Shown: positions 39,787 to 48,195 of the stretch, piece after piece
How positions within the stretch are numbered: the first letter of the stretch is position 1
Layout of the letters: every line of letters begins with the position of its first letter
Assembly (NCBI RefSeq): GCF_002055535.1
Contig: NZ_LN831034.1
Coordinates: 744,001 to 808,000, forward strand
Reading direction: 5' to 3'
Source of the DNA: Streptococcus pyogenes
Lineage (GTDB): Bacteria > Bacillota > Bacilli > Lactobacillales > Streptococcaceae
DNA length: 64,000 nt
The notes under the pieces: generated by a model
Seen by the model: only the letters and a program-made list of their open reading frames with translations
Databases searched by the model: none
What the model was told of the DNA's origin: nothing
Made by a program: the position numbers and the translations under genes

Positions 39787-39788
39787 CT
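39756..39788 (+). terminator. Attenuator terminator before trpX
   Basis: A 12-base stem with one mismatch and one G-T pair closes a three-base loop and is followed by TTTTTC. It lies upstream of the first structural gene. Confidence 0.85.
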
Positions 39789-39850
39789 TTTGAGAAGTAT
39801 TCTCATCATCAACGTTTTAAAGAGATTGACATGAAATGTGAGGAATTCAG

Positions 39851-40849
39851 ATGAAAAACAAGAGTTTAATAGCTACCCTCCTTGTTTTAACTGTAATAGT
39901 GATAGGCTCTCTATTATCAAAAGGAGTATCAAAGGAAAACCGTGATTTGGCTAACCAACAAAACATTACAATTGGCATCTTACAATTCGTTACTCATGAG
40001 GCTCTTGATGATATTAAGCGAGGTATTGAAGATCAACTCAAAAAGCAGATGCCTCAAAAACAAAATGTAGTGATTAAGGTTATGAATGCTGAGGGGGATC
40101 AGAGTAAAATCCAAACAATGAGTAGGCAATTAGTGCAATCAGGAAGTGATATCGTGATTGGTATCGCAACCCCGGCGGCGCAAGGCTTAGCAGCCACCAG
40201 CAAGGATATCCCAGTTGTCATGTCAGCAGTATCTGATCCAGTAGGATCTAGATTAGTGATGCAATTGGATCAACCTGAAGCTAATGTAACTGGTCTATCT
40301 AATAAAGTGCCTGTTAAACAGACAATTGATTTAATGAAAAAGCTGACACCACATGTCAAAACAGTTGGAATTTTATATGCAAGTAATGAGGATAATTCCT
40401 TATCTCAAGTTAAAGAGTTTAGGCGGTTAGCTCGCAAAAAGGGCTACCAAGTTATTTCATACGCGGTTCCTTCTACTAATGAAGTTCCTGCCACGATGTC
40501 AGTTATGTTAGGTAAAGTAGACGCGGTATTTATCCCCCAAGACAATACTATAGCAAGTGCATTTTCATCAGTCATGACAACCAGCAAGGCTGCAAAGATT
40601 CCTGTCTACACTAGCGTTGATCGAATGGTTGAAAAAGGTGGTTTGGCAGCTATTTCTCAAAATCAGTACGATTTGGGAGTTCAAACAGCTAATCAGGTGT
40701 TAAAATTAATCAAAGGAAAGCGTGTTGTAGATGTTCCTGTCAAAGTTGTGGATATTGGTCAACCGCTAATTAATAAGAATGTAGCAGCAGAATTAGGTAT
40801 TGCTATTAAAAAAGAAGATTTTCCTTCAGCTTCTTTTATTGAGAATTAA
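39851..40849 (+). CDS. trpX: Tryptophan ABC transporter substrate-binding protein (TrpX family)
   Basis: A 332-residue periplasmic-binding-like protein of the ABC_sub_bind family (COG2984). It begins MKNKSLIATLLVLTVIVIG, a hydrophobic anchor or signal with no lipobox cysteine. Two Rossmann-like lobes follow (TIGILQFVTHEALDD; VIGIATPAAQGLA; VGILYASNEDNS). The ATG follows GAGGAATTC. Tryptophan as ligand is inferred from the Trp leader peptide upstream and family knowledge. The permease gene follows after an unusually long 345-base gap. Confidence 0.87.
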   Translation: MKNKSLIATLLVLTVIVIGSLLSKGVSKENRDLANQQNITIGILQFVTHEALDDIKRGIEDQLKKQMPQKQNVVIKVMNAEGDQSKIQTMSRQLVQSGSDIVIGIATPAAQGLAATSKDIPVVMSAVSDPVGSRLVMQLDQPEANVTGLSNKVPVKQTIDLMKKLTPHVKTVGILYASNEDNSLSQVKEFRRLARKKGYQVISYAVPSTNEVPATMSVMLGKVDAVFIPQDNTIASAFSSVMTTSKAAKIPVYTSVDRMVEKGGLAAISQNQYDLGVQTANQVLKLIKGKRVVDVPVKVVDIGQPLINKNVAAELGIAIKKEDFPSASFIEN

Positions 40850-41194
40850 TACAATGACATGTGATATAAAAGGTCAAGAAAAAACCATAAAAAACACCCT
40901 CACTGAGATGAATTTGGATGCCAAGTTAGACAATCGTTTTGAGGATGTAACGGTTATTTTTATCATTTTTAGTTTTAAAATGCTCTATTTTAGACACGTA
41001 AAAAATCTTGCCTTTTGAGTAAGTTTAAACATGATTCTCGACTTTTTTGTTTTCTGTCTTAGTTTCGTCAAAGTGATTGAAAAAAAAGACTAAGCCACGG
41101 TGCTGAACTAAGTATAAAACAAATCTAAAAATTAATGTAAAGAAAGGGTTTATACTGGCGAGAGTTACCCGCTAATATAAATATGAGGAAAAAT
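40850..41194 (+). other. 345-base gap between trpX and trpY
   Basis: No supported gene. A weak frame (about 40800-41018) overlaps the end of trpX and has no ribosome site. The interval is AT-rich, with TATACT at 41151-41156 and TATAAA at 41113-41118 but no matching -35 boxes at normal spacing, so a second promoter for trpYZ is possible but not shown. Confidence 0.4.
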
Positions 41195-42064
41195 ATGATT
41201 ATTTCATCAGTTTCACAAGGCCTTATATGGGGAGTTTTAGGATTAGGAATCTACCTGACCTTTAGGATTTTAAACTTCCCTGACATGACTACAGAAGGTT
41301 CTTTTCCTTTAGGAGGAGCTGTTGCGGTCACCGCTATTAGCTTAGGGTGGAATCCATTTCTATCAACCTTACTTGGTATGTTATCAGGTGCTTTAGCAGG
41401 TTTTTTAACAGGGCTGTTATATACGAAAGGAAAAATGCCAACACTTTTAGCGGGAATTTTGGTGATGACGTCATGTAACTCCATTATGCTAATGGTAATG
41501 GGAAGAGCAAACTTGGGTTTACATGATCATAAACGTATTCAGGATTGTTTACCTTTTTCAATTGATTTAAATAGCCTTTTAACAGGTCTGATAACTGTTG
41601 TGATTGTTATTAGCGTTTTGATCTATTTCCTTTACACTAATCTAGGTCAAGCTTATATCGCTACGGGAGACAATAAAGATATGGCTAAGAGTTTTGGTAT
41701 TAACACGGATTGGATGGAAGTTATGGGACTTGTGGTTTCTAATAGTTTAATAGCTTTATCAGGTGCTCTAGTGAGCCAACAAGATGGCTATGCAGATGTC
41801 TCAAAAGGGATTGGAGTTATTGTTATTGGTTTGGCGAGCATAATTGTTGGTGAAGTACTATACTCAACTGGACTGACTCTTTTAGAACGTTTGATTGCTA
41901 TTGTAATAGGCTCGATTCTTTATCAATTTTTAATTTCAGTAGTTATTACGCTAGGTTTTAATACAAGTTATTTGAAATTAATTAGTGCTCTTGTTTTAGC
42001 ACTGTGCCTCATGATACCAGTGGTAAAAGAGCGCTTCTTTAAGGGAGTGAGGTTAACACGATGA
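41195..42064 (+). CDS. trpY: Tryptophan ABC transporter permease (TrpY family)
   Basis: A 289-residue membrane protein with about eight or nine hydrophobic segments, of the branched-chain-permease-like family paired with COG2984 binding proteins. The conserved opening GLIWGVLGLGIYLTFRIL and NFPDMTTEGSFPLGG motif are present. The ATG at 41195 follows GAGGAAAA at good spacing; an in-frame ATG four codons earlier overlaps that ribosome site. It overlaps the ATPase gene by four bases (ATGA). Confidence 0.85.
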   Translation: MIISSVSQGLIWGVLGLGIYLTFRILNFPDMTTEGSFPLGGAVAVTAISLGWNPFLSTLLGMLSGALAGFLTGLLYTKGKMPTLLAGILVMTSCNSIMLMVMGRANLGLHDHKRIQDCLPFSIDLNSLLTGLITVVIVISVLIYFLYTNLGQAYIATGDNKDMAKSFGINTDWMEVMGLVVSNSLIALSGALVSQQDGYADVSKGIGVIVIGLASIIVGEVLYSTGLTLLERLIAIVIGSILYQFLISVVITLGFNTSYLKLISALVLALCLMIPVVKERFFKGVRLTR

Positions 42065-42819
42065 CAAAAATTATTGAATTGATCAATGCAACAGTTGACG
42101 TAGATAATGGTTTTGAAGATGCTAAAACAATATTGGACAATGTGACACTAACTATCTATGAACATGATTTTTTAACTATTTTAGGAGGAAATGGAGCTGG
42201 AAAATCAACCCTTTTTAATGTAATTGCAGGAACGCTAAGTTTGACACGGGGGCAAATTAGGATTCTTGGTCAGGATGTGACGCATTGGCCAGCAGAAAAA
42301 AGAGCTCTTTACCTATCGCGAGTCTTTCAAGATTCCAAAATGGGAACAGCCCCTCGGATGACAGTGGCTGAAAATCTCTTAATCGCACGTCAAAGAGGAG
42401 AAAAACGCTCCTTGGCTTCTCGAAAAATAACAGAGCACTTAGCTAGTTTTGAGGATTTGGTTAAACGAACAGGAAATGGCCTAGAAAAGCATTTAGAAAC
42501 ACCAGCAGGTCTTTTGTCTGGTGGACAAAGACAAGCTTTAAGTTTATTAATGGCAACGTTGAAAAAGCCAGCTCTCTTATTATTAGATGAACATACGGCT
42601 GCTCTTGACCCTAAGACGAGTCAATCTTTAATGCAATTGACAGATGAGTTTGTGACAAAAGATGGCTTAACAGCTTTGATGATTACCCACCATATGGAAG
42701 ATGCATTAACTTATGGGAATCGTCTGATTGTAATGAAAGATGGAAACATTATTAAAGATTTAAATCAAATGGAAAAAGAACAACTGACGATTACTGACTA
42801 TTACCAACTATTTGATTAA
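42061..42819 (+). CDS. trpZ: Tryptophan ABC transporter ATP-binding protein (TrpZ family)
   Basis: A 252-residue ABC ATPase: Walker A GGNGAGKST, signature LSGGQRQALSL, Walker B LLLLDEHTAALD and the switch histidine in ITHHMED. It is coupled to trpY by an ATGA overlap and closes the transporter operon before a hairpin terminator. With TrpX and TrpY it would form the importer. Group A streptococci lack tryptophan synthesis (general knowledge), so this uptake is likely important. Confidence 0.88.
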   Translation: MTKIIELINATVDVDNGFEDAKTILDNVTLTIYEHDFLTILGGNGAGKSTLFNVIAGTLSLTRGQIRILGQDVTHWPAEKRALYLSRVFQDSKMGTAPRMTVAENLLIARQRGEKRSLASRKITEHLASFEDLVKRTGNGLEKHLETPAGLLSGGQRQALSLLMATLKKPALLLLDEHTAALDPKTSQSLMQLTDEFVTKDGLTALMITHHMEDALTYGNRLIVMKDGNIIKDLNQMEKEQLTITDYYQLFD

Positions 42820-42829
42820 TCAACGATCT

Positions 42830-42864
42830 AAATCATTGACTAATAATAAGTCAGTGATTTTTTG
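42830..42864 (+). terminator. Terminator after trpZ
   Basis: AAATCATTGAC (42830-42840) pairs with GTCAGTGATTT (42850-42860), with one T-G pair, and a T run follows. Confidence 0.85.
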
Positions 42865-42926
42865 ATTTCCATACTGAAAATAATCTGAAAGTATCAAGGC
42901 TATTTAGAGAAAAAACGCCTCAAATA

Positions 42927-42935
42927 TGATATACT
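42927..42935 (+). promoter_or_regulatory. Extended -10 promoter of rnjB
   Basis: TG-A-TATACT (42927-42935). The roughly 80-base leader contains GTAGC-ATA-GCTAC, a small hairpin at about 42946-42958. Confidence 0.6.
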
Positions 42936-43022
42936 ATAGAAGATAGTAGCATAGCTACATAACAGTAATTCGACTTACGTTGTAAGGACCGTTTGTAATA
43001 ATAAAATATTTAAAGGAGTATC

Positions 43023-44684
43023 ATGACTGATATTAAAATGATTGCCTTGGGAGGGGTCCGTGAATACGGAAAAAACTTCTATTTGGTAGAAATTAACGAT
43101 TCTATGTTTATTTTAGACGCAGGGCTCAAGTACCCTGAAAATGAGCAACTTGGGGTAGATTTAGTCATCCCCAATTTAGATTATGTAATTGAAAACAAAG
43201 GTAAAGTACAAGGGATTTTCTTGAGTCATGGCCATGCTGACGCCATTGGAGCCCTTCCTTATTTGTTAGCTGAAGTATCAGCTCCTGTATTTGGATCTGA
43301 ATTGACTATTGAATTAGCCAAGCTATTTGTGAAAAGTAATAACAGCACTAAGAAATTTAATAATTTTCATGTGGTAGACAGTGATACTGAAATTGAATTT
43401 AAAGATGGCCTAGTTTCGTTCTTTAGAACAACGCATTCAATCCCAGAAAGTATGGGTATTGTTATTGGAACAGATAAAGGAAACATTATTTATACCGGTG
43501 ACTTCAAATTTGATCAAGCAGCAAGAGAAGGTTATCAGACGGATTTGCTACGTTTAGCTGAGATTGGGAAAGAAGGGGTTCTAGCTCTTTTATCAGATTC
43601 AGTCAATGCGACAAGCAACGATCAGATTGCCAGCGAATCTGAAGTTGGTGAAGAAATGGACAGTGTTATCTCTGATGCTGATGGCCGTGTCATTGTAGCT
43701 GCAGTAGCCTCAAATCTTGTTCGGATTCAGCAAGTATTTGATTCCGCCACTGCCCATGGGCGTCGTGTTGTTTTAACCGGAACAGATGCAGAAAATATTG
43801 TCAGAACAGCTTTACGTCTAGAAAAATTAATGATTACGGATGAGCGTCTTTTAATTAAACCTAAGGATATGTCTAAATTCGAAGACCATGAATTAATCAT
43901 CCTTGAAGCTGGTCGTATGGGTGAGCCAATTAATAGCTTACAAAAAATGGCAGCGGGACGTCACCGTTATGTTCAAATCAAAGAAGGAGACCTTGTTTAT
44001 ATTGTAACAACACCAAGTACGGCTAAAGAAGCTATGGTGGCGCGTGTTGAAAACTTGATTTACAAGGCCGGTGGTTCTGTTAAATTAATCACTCAAAACT
44101 TACGTGTTTCAGGCCATGCTAATGGGCGTGATTTGCAACTATTGATGAATTTGTTAAAACCCCAGTATCTTTTTCCAGTACAAGGAGAATATCGTGATTT
44201 AGCTGCCCATGCAAAGCTAGCTGAAGAAGTTGGTATTTTTCCAGAGAATATTCATATTCTGAAGCGTGGCGATATCATGGTGCTTAATGACGAAGGTTTT
44301 CTCCATGAAGGAGGTGTACCTGCCAGTGATGTCATGATTGACGGTAATGCTATCGGTGATGTGGGTAATATCGTTTTACGAGACCGTAAAGTCTTGTCAG
44401 AAGATGGTATTTTCATTGTTGCTATTACTGTTTCTAAAAAAGAAAAACGCATTATTTCTAAGGCTAAAGTTAATACGCGTGGATTTGTGTATGTCAAGAA
44501 AAGTCATGATATTTTAAGAGAAAGTGCAGAATTAGTTAATACAACTGTTGGCAATTACTTAAAAAAAGATACCTTTGACTGGGGCGAATTAAAAGGGAAT
44601 GTCAGAGATGATTTGTCTAAATTCTTATTTGAACAAACCAAAAGGCGCCCAGCGATTCTGCCGGTTGTGATGGAAGTTCGTTAG
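43023..44684 (+). CDS. rnjB: Ribonuclease J2
   Basis: RNase J proteins are exo- and endonucleases that mature and degrade RNA. The 553-residue metallo-beta-lactamase/beta-CASP protein starts MTDIKMIALGGVREYGKN. The zinc motif reads SHGHADAIG (residues 68-76): the last metal-binding His of HxHxDH is Ala74. That degenerate motif marks the J2 paralogue, which works in complex with J1. The C-terminal RMMBL segment SGHANGRDLQLLMNLLKP is present. The ATG follows AAAGGAG. It is monocistronic, with promoter and terminator. Confidence 0.9.
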   Translation: MTDIKMIALGGVREYGKNFYLVEINDSMFILDAGLKYPENEQLGVDLVIPNLDYVIENKGKVQGIFLSHGHADAIGALPYLLAEVSAPVFGSELTIELAKLFVKSNNSTKKFNNFHVVDSDTEIEFKDGLVSFFRTTHSIPESMGIVIGTDKGNIIYTGDFKFDQAAREGYQTDLLRLAEIGKEGVLALLSDSVNATSNDQIASESEVGEEMDSVISDADGRVIVAAVASNLVRIQQVFDSATAHGRRVVLTGTDAENIVRTALRLEKLMITDERLLIKPKDMSKFEDHELIILEAGRMGEPINSLQKMAAGRHRYVQIKEGDLVYIVTTPSTAKEAMVARVENLIYKAGGSVKLITQNLRVSGHANGRDLQLLMNLLKPQYLFPVQGEYRDLAAHAKLAEEVGIFPENIHILKRGDIMVLNDEGFLHEGGVPASDVMIDGNAIGDVGNIVLRDRKVLSEDGIFIVAITVSKKEKRIISKAKVNTRGFVYVKKSHDILRESAELVNTTVGNYLKKDTFDWGELKGNVRDDLSKFLFEQTKRRPAILPVVMEVR

Positions 44685-44690
44685 TGAAAA

Positions 44691-44727
44691 TAGGAAGGTT
44701 AGGCAAAAACTGCCTACCTTCTTTGAT
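44691..44727 (+). terminator. Terminator after rnjB
   Basis: GAAGGTTAGGCA pairs with TGCCTACCTTC around a five-base loop (one mismatch), with T-rich sequence after. Confidence 0.8.
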
Positions 44728-44816
44728 TTTAACAACTGGTAAACCAGGAAACTGTTCACCCAAAAATACAGTAGATTTACGTGATAGGATTATTTTGGTA
44801 TAAAGGAGTGTAATGA

Positions 44817-45602
44817 ATGGCAAGTATTGCAATTGAATACCATTCGGTAGTTTTAGGAATGGAGCGTAAGGTAAATGTGATTTATCCTGACCAGTCTGAA
44901 ATCCCTAAAAAAGATCAAGGGGATAAGGATATTCCTGTTTTATATTTGTTACATGGTATGGGAGGCAATGAAAACTCTTGGCAAAAACGAACAGCTATTG
45001 AACGCTTGTTGCGGCATACCAATTTGATAGTCGTTATGCCTTCGACAGACCTAGGTTGGTATACAGACACGGCTTATGGACTTAACTATTATCGGGCGTT
45101 GTCACAAGAGTTACCGCAGGTCTTAGCAGCTTTCTTTCCTAATATGACCCAGAAACGAGAAAAAACCTTTGTTGCTGGGCTCTCTATGGGTGGCTATGGT
45201 GCCTTTAAGTGGGCACTCAAAAGCAATCGGTTTTCTTATGCGGCATCGTTTTCAGGCGCTTTGGATTTTTCTCCTGAGACCTTGCTTGAGGGAAAACTGG
45301 GAGAATTAGCCTATTGGCAGGGCGTTTTTGGCCAGTTTGATGACCCTGACCTTGACAAGCATTACCTTAAAAATATGGTGGCAGAAAGTGATGGAAAAAC
45401 CAAATTTTATGCTTGGTGTGGCTATGAGGATTTTCTTTTTGCCACTAATGAAAAAGCTATTGCTGATTTTCAGGCTCAAGGTCTTGACATTGATTATCAT
45501 AAAGGTCATGGTAAACATGAGTGGTACTATTGGAACCAGCAATTAGAAGTCCTGTTAGAGTGGTTACCGATAAACTACCAAAAAGAAGAAAGGTTGTCTT
45601 AA
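44817..45602 (+). CDS. Alpha/beta-hydrolase, esterase D/tributyrin esterase (EstA) family
   Basis: A 261-residue alpha/beta-hydrolase. The oxyanion region is [12 protein letters not shown] and the nucleophile elbow [14 protein letters not shown] holds the catalytic Ser; a late [10 protein letters not shown] carries the catalytic His. This is the pattern of the putative esterase family that includes EstA and S-formylglutathione hydrolases. There is no signal peptide, so it is cytoplasmic. The ATG follows AAAGGAG. The next gene begins 29 bases later and may be co-transcribed. Confidence 0.87.
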   Translation: MASIAIEYHSVVLGMERKVNVIYPDQSEIPKKDQGDKDIPVLYLLHGMGGNENSWQKRTAIERLLRHTNLIVVMPSTDLGWYTDTAYGLNYYRALSQELPQVLAAFFPNMTQKREKTFVAGLSMGGYGAFKWALKSNRFSYAASFSGALDFSPETLLEGKLGELAYWQGVFGQFDDPDLDKHYLKNMVAESDGKTKFYAWCGYEDFLFATNEKAIADFQAQGLDIDYHKGHGKHEWYYWNQQLEVLLEWLPINYQKEERLS

Positions 45603-45631
45603 CCATTTCCTAGTACAACATGAGGTGACAA

Positions 45632-45958
45632 ATGAAACAATTACTGGCGATCATTTTGTGGCTGCCTAAGCTAATAGTGAAAATGTTTTGGCACCTTATC
45701 AAAGGGTTTTTACAAACTATCTTATTAGTAACGATTATTATTATAGGGCTGATGTACTATTCTAATCACAGTGATTCCGTTTTAGCCAATAAGATCTCGA
45801 TAGTTACTGAGCAAGTGGTGCAAATTTTTGATATCTTAACACAAAAGCCATCTGCAAAGACGCGTCATGGGAGTGGTAATAGTCATTCCACTTTCCTTGT
45901 TAGCGCTAAAGAAGGTAATCAACGACTTAAAAAGAGTTCGATTTCTTTTGGAAACTAG
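45632..45958 (+). CDS. Hypothetical single-pass membrane protein, 108 residues
   Basis: A small protein with one or two hydrophobic stretches in residues 1-45 (ILWLPKLIVKMFWHLIKG, then LLVTIIIIGLMYY), followed by a polar tail with basic residues. GAGGTGACA lies upstream of the ATG. I do not recognise a family. It follows the esterase gene by 29 bases, ends at a hairpin terminator, and has no enzyme motif. Confidence 0.7.
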   Translation: MKQLLAIILWLPKLIVKMFWHLIKGFLQTILLVTIIIIGLMYYSNHSDSVLANKISIVTEQVVQIFDILTQKPSAKTRHGSGNSHSTFLVSAKEGNQRLKKSSISFGN

Positions 45959-45963
45959 GCTGA

Positions 45964-45990
45964 AAATGTCCTCAAAAGGGTATTTTTTTG
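45964..45990 (+). terminator. Terminator after the 108-residue gene
   Basis: AAAATGTCCT (45964-45973 region) pairs with AGGGTATTTT (two G-T pairs) around a short loop and is followed by a run of seven T. Confidence 0.65.
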
Positions 45991-45997
45991 TTAGAAT
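45989..45997 (+). promoter_or_regulatory. Extended -10 element next to the ABC-F start codon
   Basis: TG-T-TAGAAT ends six bases before the ATG at 46004. Transcription from it would start at about the ATG itself, giving a leaderless message. It directly follows the terminator of the gene upstream. Confidence 0.45.
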
Positions 45998-46003
45998 GAA
46001 AGT

Positions 46004-47911
46004 ATGATTATTTTACAAGGAAACAAGTTAGAACGCTCTTTCTCAGGAGATGTTCTTTTTCAAAACATATCACTACAAGTTGATGAACGTGACCGCATTG
46101 CCTTGGTTGGTCCTAATGGAGCTGGCAAGTCGACTTTACTAAAATTATTGGTTGGGGAAGAAACCCCAACGAGCGGAGAAGTTAATACTAAAAAAGACCT
46201 AACCTTGTCTTATCTGGCTCAAAATAGCCGTTTTGAATCAGATCAAACAATATATGAGGAAATGCTCAAGGTTTTCGAAGCATTACGCCAAGATGAAAAG
46301 CGCCTGCGTCAGATGGAAATGGATATGGCAACCGTTTCAGGTCAAGTTTTAACCCGACTGATGACAGATTATGATCTGCTTACAGAGCATTTTCGTCAGC
46401 AAGGCGGCTTTACGTATGAATCTGACATCAAAGCCATTTTAAATGGGTTTAAGTTTGATGAGAGCATGTGGCAGATGACTATCGCTGAGCTGTCAGGGGG
46501 TCAAAATACTCGTCTGGCCTTGGCTAAAATGCTTTTAGAAAAGCCAGAACTATTGGTCCTTGATGAGCCAACAAACCACTTAGATATTGAAACCATTGCC
46601 TGGTTAGAGAACTACTTGGCCAACTATCAAGGAGCTCTAATCATTGTGAGTCACGACCGTTATTTTCTGGACAAAGTGGCGACCGTGACTTTAGATTTGA
46701 CGCCTAACGGCTTAGATCGGTATAGTGGTAACTATTCTCGTTTTATGGCCTTAAAAGCTGAAAAACTAGTAGCCGAAGAAAAACAGTTCGATAAACAACA
46801 AAAAGAAATTGCCAAGCTAGAAGATTTTGTTCAAAAAAACATTGTCAGGGCCTCTACCACAAAAAGGGCTCAGGCTAGGCGTAAGCAATTGGAAAAAATA
46901 GAGCGTTTGGACAAACCCACAGGTGGGCGTAAATCTGCTCATATGACATTTCATGCAGAAAAACCATCAGGAAATGTTGTGCTAAGAGTTGAGGAAGCAG
47001 CCATCGGTTATGGAGACCAAGTCTTGTCCGAACCTATTAATGTAGATATCAATAAGTTGGATGCTATTGCCGTTGTAGGGCCAAATGGTATTGGTAAATC
47101 AACCTTGATCAAGTCGATTATTGGACAATTGCCTTTGCTCAAAGGACAACTCAAGTATGGTGCCAATGTCGAAACAGGTTATTATGACCAAACCCAATCA
47201 CATTTGACGTCTAGCAACACAGTTTTGGAAGAATTATGGCAGGATTTTTCAACTACGCCAGAAGTCGATATCAGAAACCGATTAGGGGCTTTTCTCTTTT
47301 CTGGAGATGATGTCAAAAAATCGGTGGCTATGCTGTCAGGTGGAGAAAAAGCCCGTCTGCTTCTTGCGAAGTTATCTATGGAAAACAATAATTTTCTTGT
47401 TCTGGACGAGCCGACTAACCACCTAGACATTGACAGTAAAGAAGTGCTAGAGAATGCCCTCATTGACTTTGACGGTACCTTGCTTTTTGTCAGCCACGAC
47501 CGCTATTTCATTAATCGTTTGGCAACTAAGGTTTTGGAAATTACCGAAAATGGCTCAACCCTTTACTTAGGTGACTATGATTATTACCTTGAGAAAAAGG
47601 CAGAGCTAGAAGAATTAGCCCGCCTAGCAGCAGGAGAGACAGTTGAGGAAACAAAAGAAGCCTCTGCCACTGATTATCAGCTACAAAAAGCTAATCAAAA
47701 AGAGCGTCGTCGCTTGACCCGCCGATATGAGGAGATTGAAGCAAGACTTGAAACCATTGAAGAGCGTATTGGTGCTATTCAAGAAGACATGCATGCCTCC
47801 AATGATACGGCGCAGTTAATCGCTTGGCAAAAGGAATGGGACCAATTGGATCAAGAACAAGAAGCTCTTATGGAAGAATGGGAAACCATCGCTGAACAAA
47901 TAGAATCATAA
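46004..47911 (+). CDS. ABC-F family ATPase (translation factor type)
   Basis: A 635-residue protein with two ABC domains and no membrane part. First domain: Walker A GPNGAGKST near residue 36, signature LSGGQNTRLALA, Walker B LLVLDEPTNHLD. An interdomain linker of about 80 residues (coiled coil KQFDKQQKEIAKLEDF) joins the second: GPNGIGKST, LSGGEKARLLLA, LVLDEPTNHLD. The C-terminal coiled-coil domain (about 560-635) is of the Uup/YdiF type. ABC-F proteins act at the ribosomal E site. There is no clear ribosome site; see the promoter at 45989. Confidence 0.9.
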   Translation: MIILQGNKLERSFSGDVLFQNISLQVDERDRIALVGPNGAGKSTLLKLLVGEETPTSGEVNTKKDLTLSYLAQNSRFESDQTIYEEMLKVFEALRQDEKRLRQMEMDMATVSGQVLTRLMTDYDLLTEHFRQQGGFTYESDIKAILNGFKFDESMWQMTIAELSGGQNTRLALAKMLLEKPELLVLDEPTNHLDIETIAWLENYLANYQGALIIVSHDRYFLDKVATVTLDLTPNGLDRYSGNYSRFMALKAEKLVAEEKQFDKQQKEIAKLEDFVQKNIVRASTTKRAQARRKQLEKIERLDKPTGGRKSAHMTFHAEKPSGNVVLRVEEAAIGYGDQVLSEPINVDINKLDAIAVVGPNGIGKSTLIKSIIGQLPLLKGQLKYGANVETGYYDQTQSHLTSSNTVLEELWQDFSTTPEVDIRNRLGAFLFSGDDVKKSVAMLSGGEKARLLLAKLSMENNNFLVLDEPTNHLDIDSKEVLENALIDFDGTLLFVSHDRYFINRLATKVLEITENGSTLYLGDYDYYLEKKAELEELARLAAGETVEETKEASATDYQLQKANQKERRRLTRRYEEIEARLETIEERIGAIQEDMHASNDTAQLIAWQKEWDQLDQEQEALMEEWETIAEQIES

Positions 47912-47948
47912 AAATAAGCTTTAGCAGTTTTGCTAAGCTTATTTTTAT
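47909..47948 (+). terminator. Terminator after the ABC-F gene
   Basis: AAAATAAGCTTTAGCA pairs with TGCTAAGCTTATTTT around GTTTT, with T following. Confidence 0.9.
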
Positions 47949-48063
47949 CGCTTTGCTACTTGTTTGAAGGTGTGAAAGAGGTTTTAAAATGATGTGTTTT
48001 TTATGTCAAGGTCGGTAAAACGTGAAACTGTTATATAGTATTTTTAAATTTTTTAGTACAGTT

Positions 48064-48083
48064 TTGTTTGTAATTTCACAAAC
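48064..48083 (+). promoter_or_regulatory. Possible Rex-type redox operator upstream of the PDH operon
   Basis: TTGTTTGTAATTTCACAA (48064-48081) has the TTGT...TTCACAA spacing of Rex sites, though its left half is poor. It contains a perfect palindrome, GTTTGT-N6-ACAAAC (48066-48083). A second half-site TTGTGA (48143-48148) lies between the -35 and -10 of the operon. Rex control of pyruvate metabolism is known in related species; here it is inference. Confidence 0.4.
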
Positions 48084-48135
48084 TATTGCATTTCTAAAAA
48101 ACCAAATAAGGTAAGGTAGAAAGCGATTTAATTAT

Positions 48136-48164
48136 TTGCAAATTGTGAAAAAAAGTTTTATCAT
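48136..48164 (+). promoter_or_regulatory. PDH operon promoter
   Basis: TTGCAA (48136-48141) and TATCAT (48159-48164) have a 17-base spacer; transcription would begin near 48171, shortly before the E1 alpha ribosome site. Confidence 0.6.
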
Positions 48165-48195
48165 AAAAAGGTAATATGATAATATGGAGGCCGAA

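Noticed and set aside
40800..41018. 72-codon frame after trpX
   Set aside because: It begins inside trpX in another frame, lacks a ribosome site and has low-complexity sequence.
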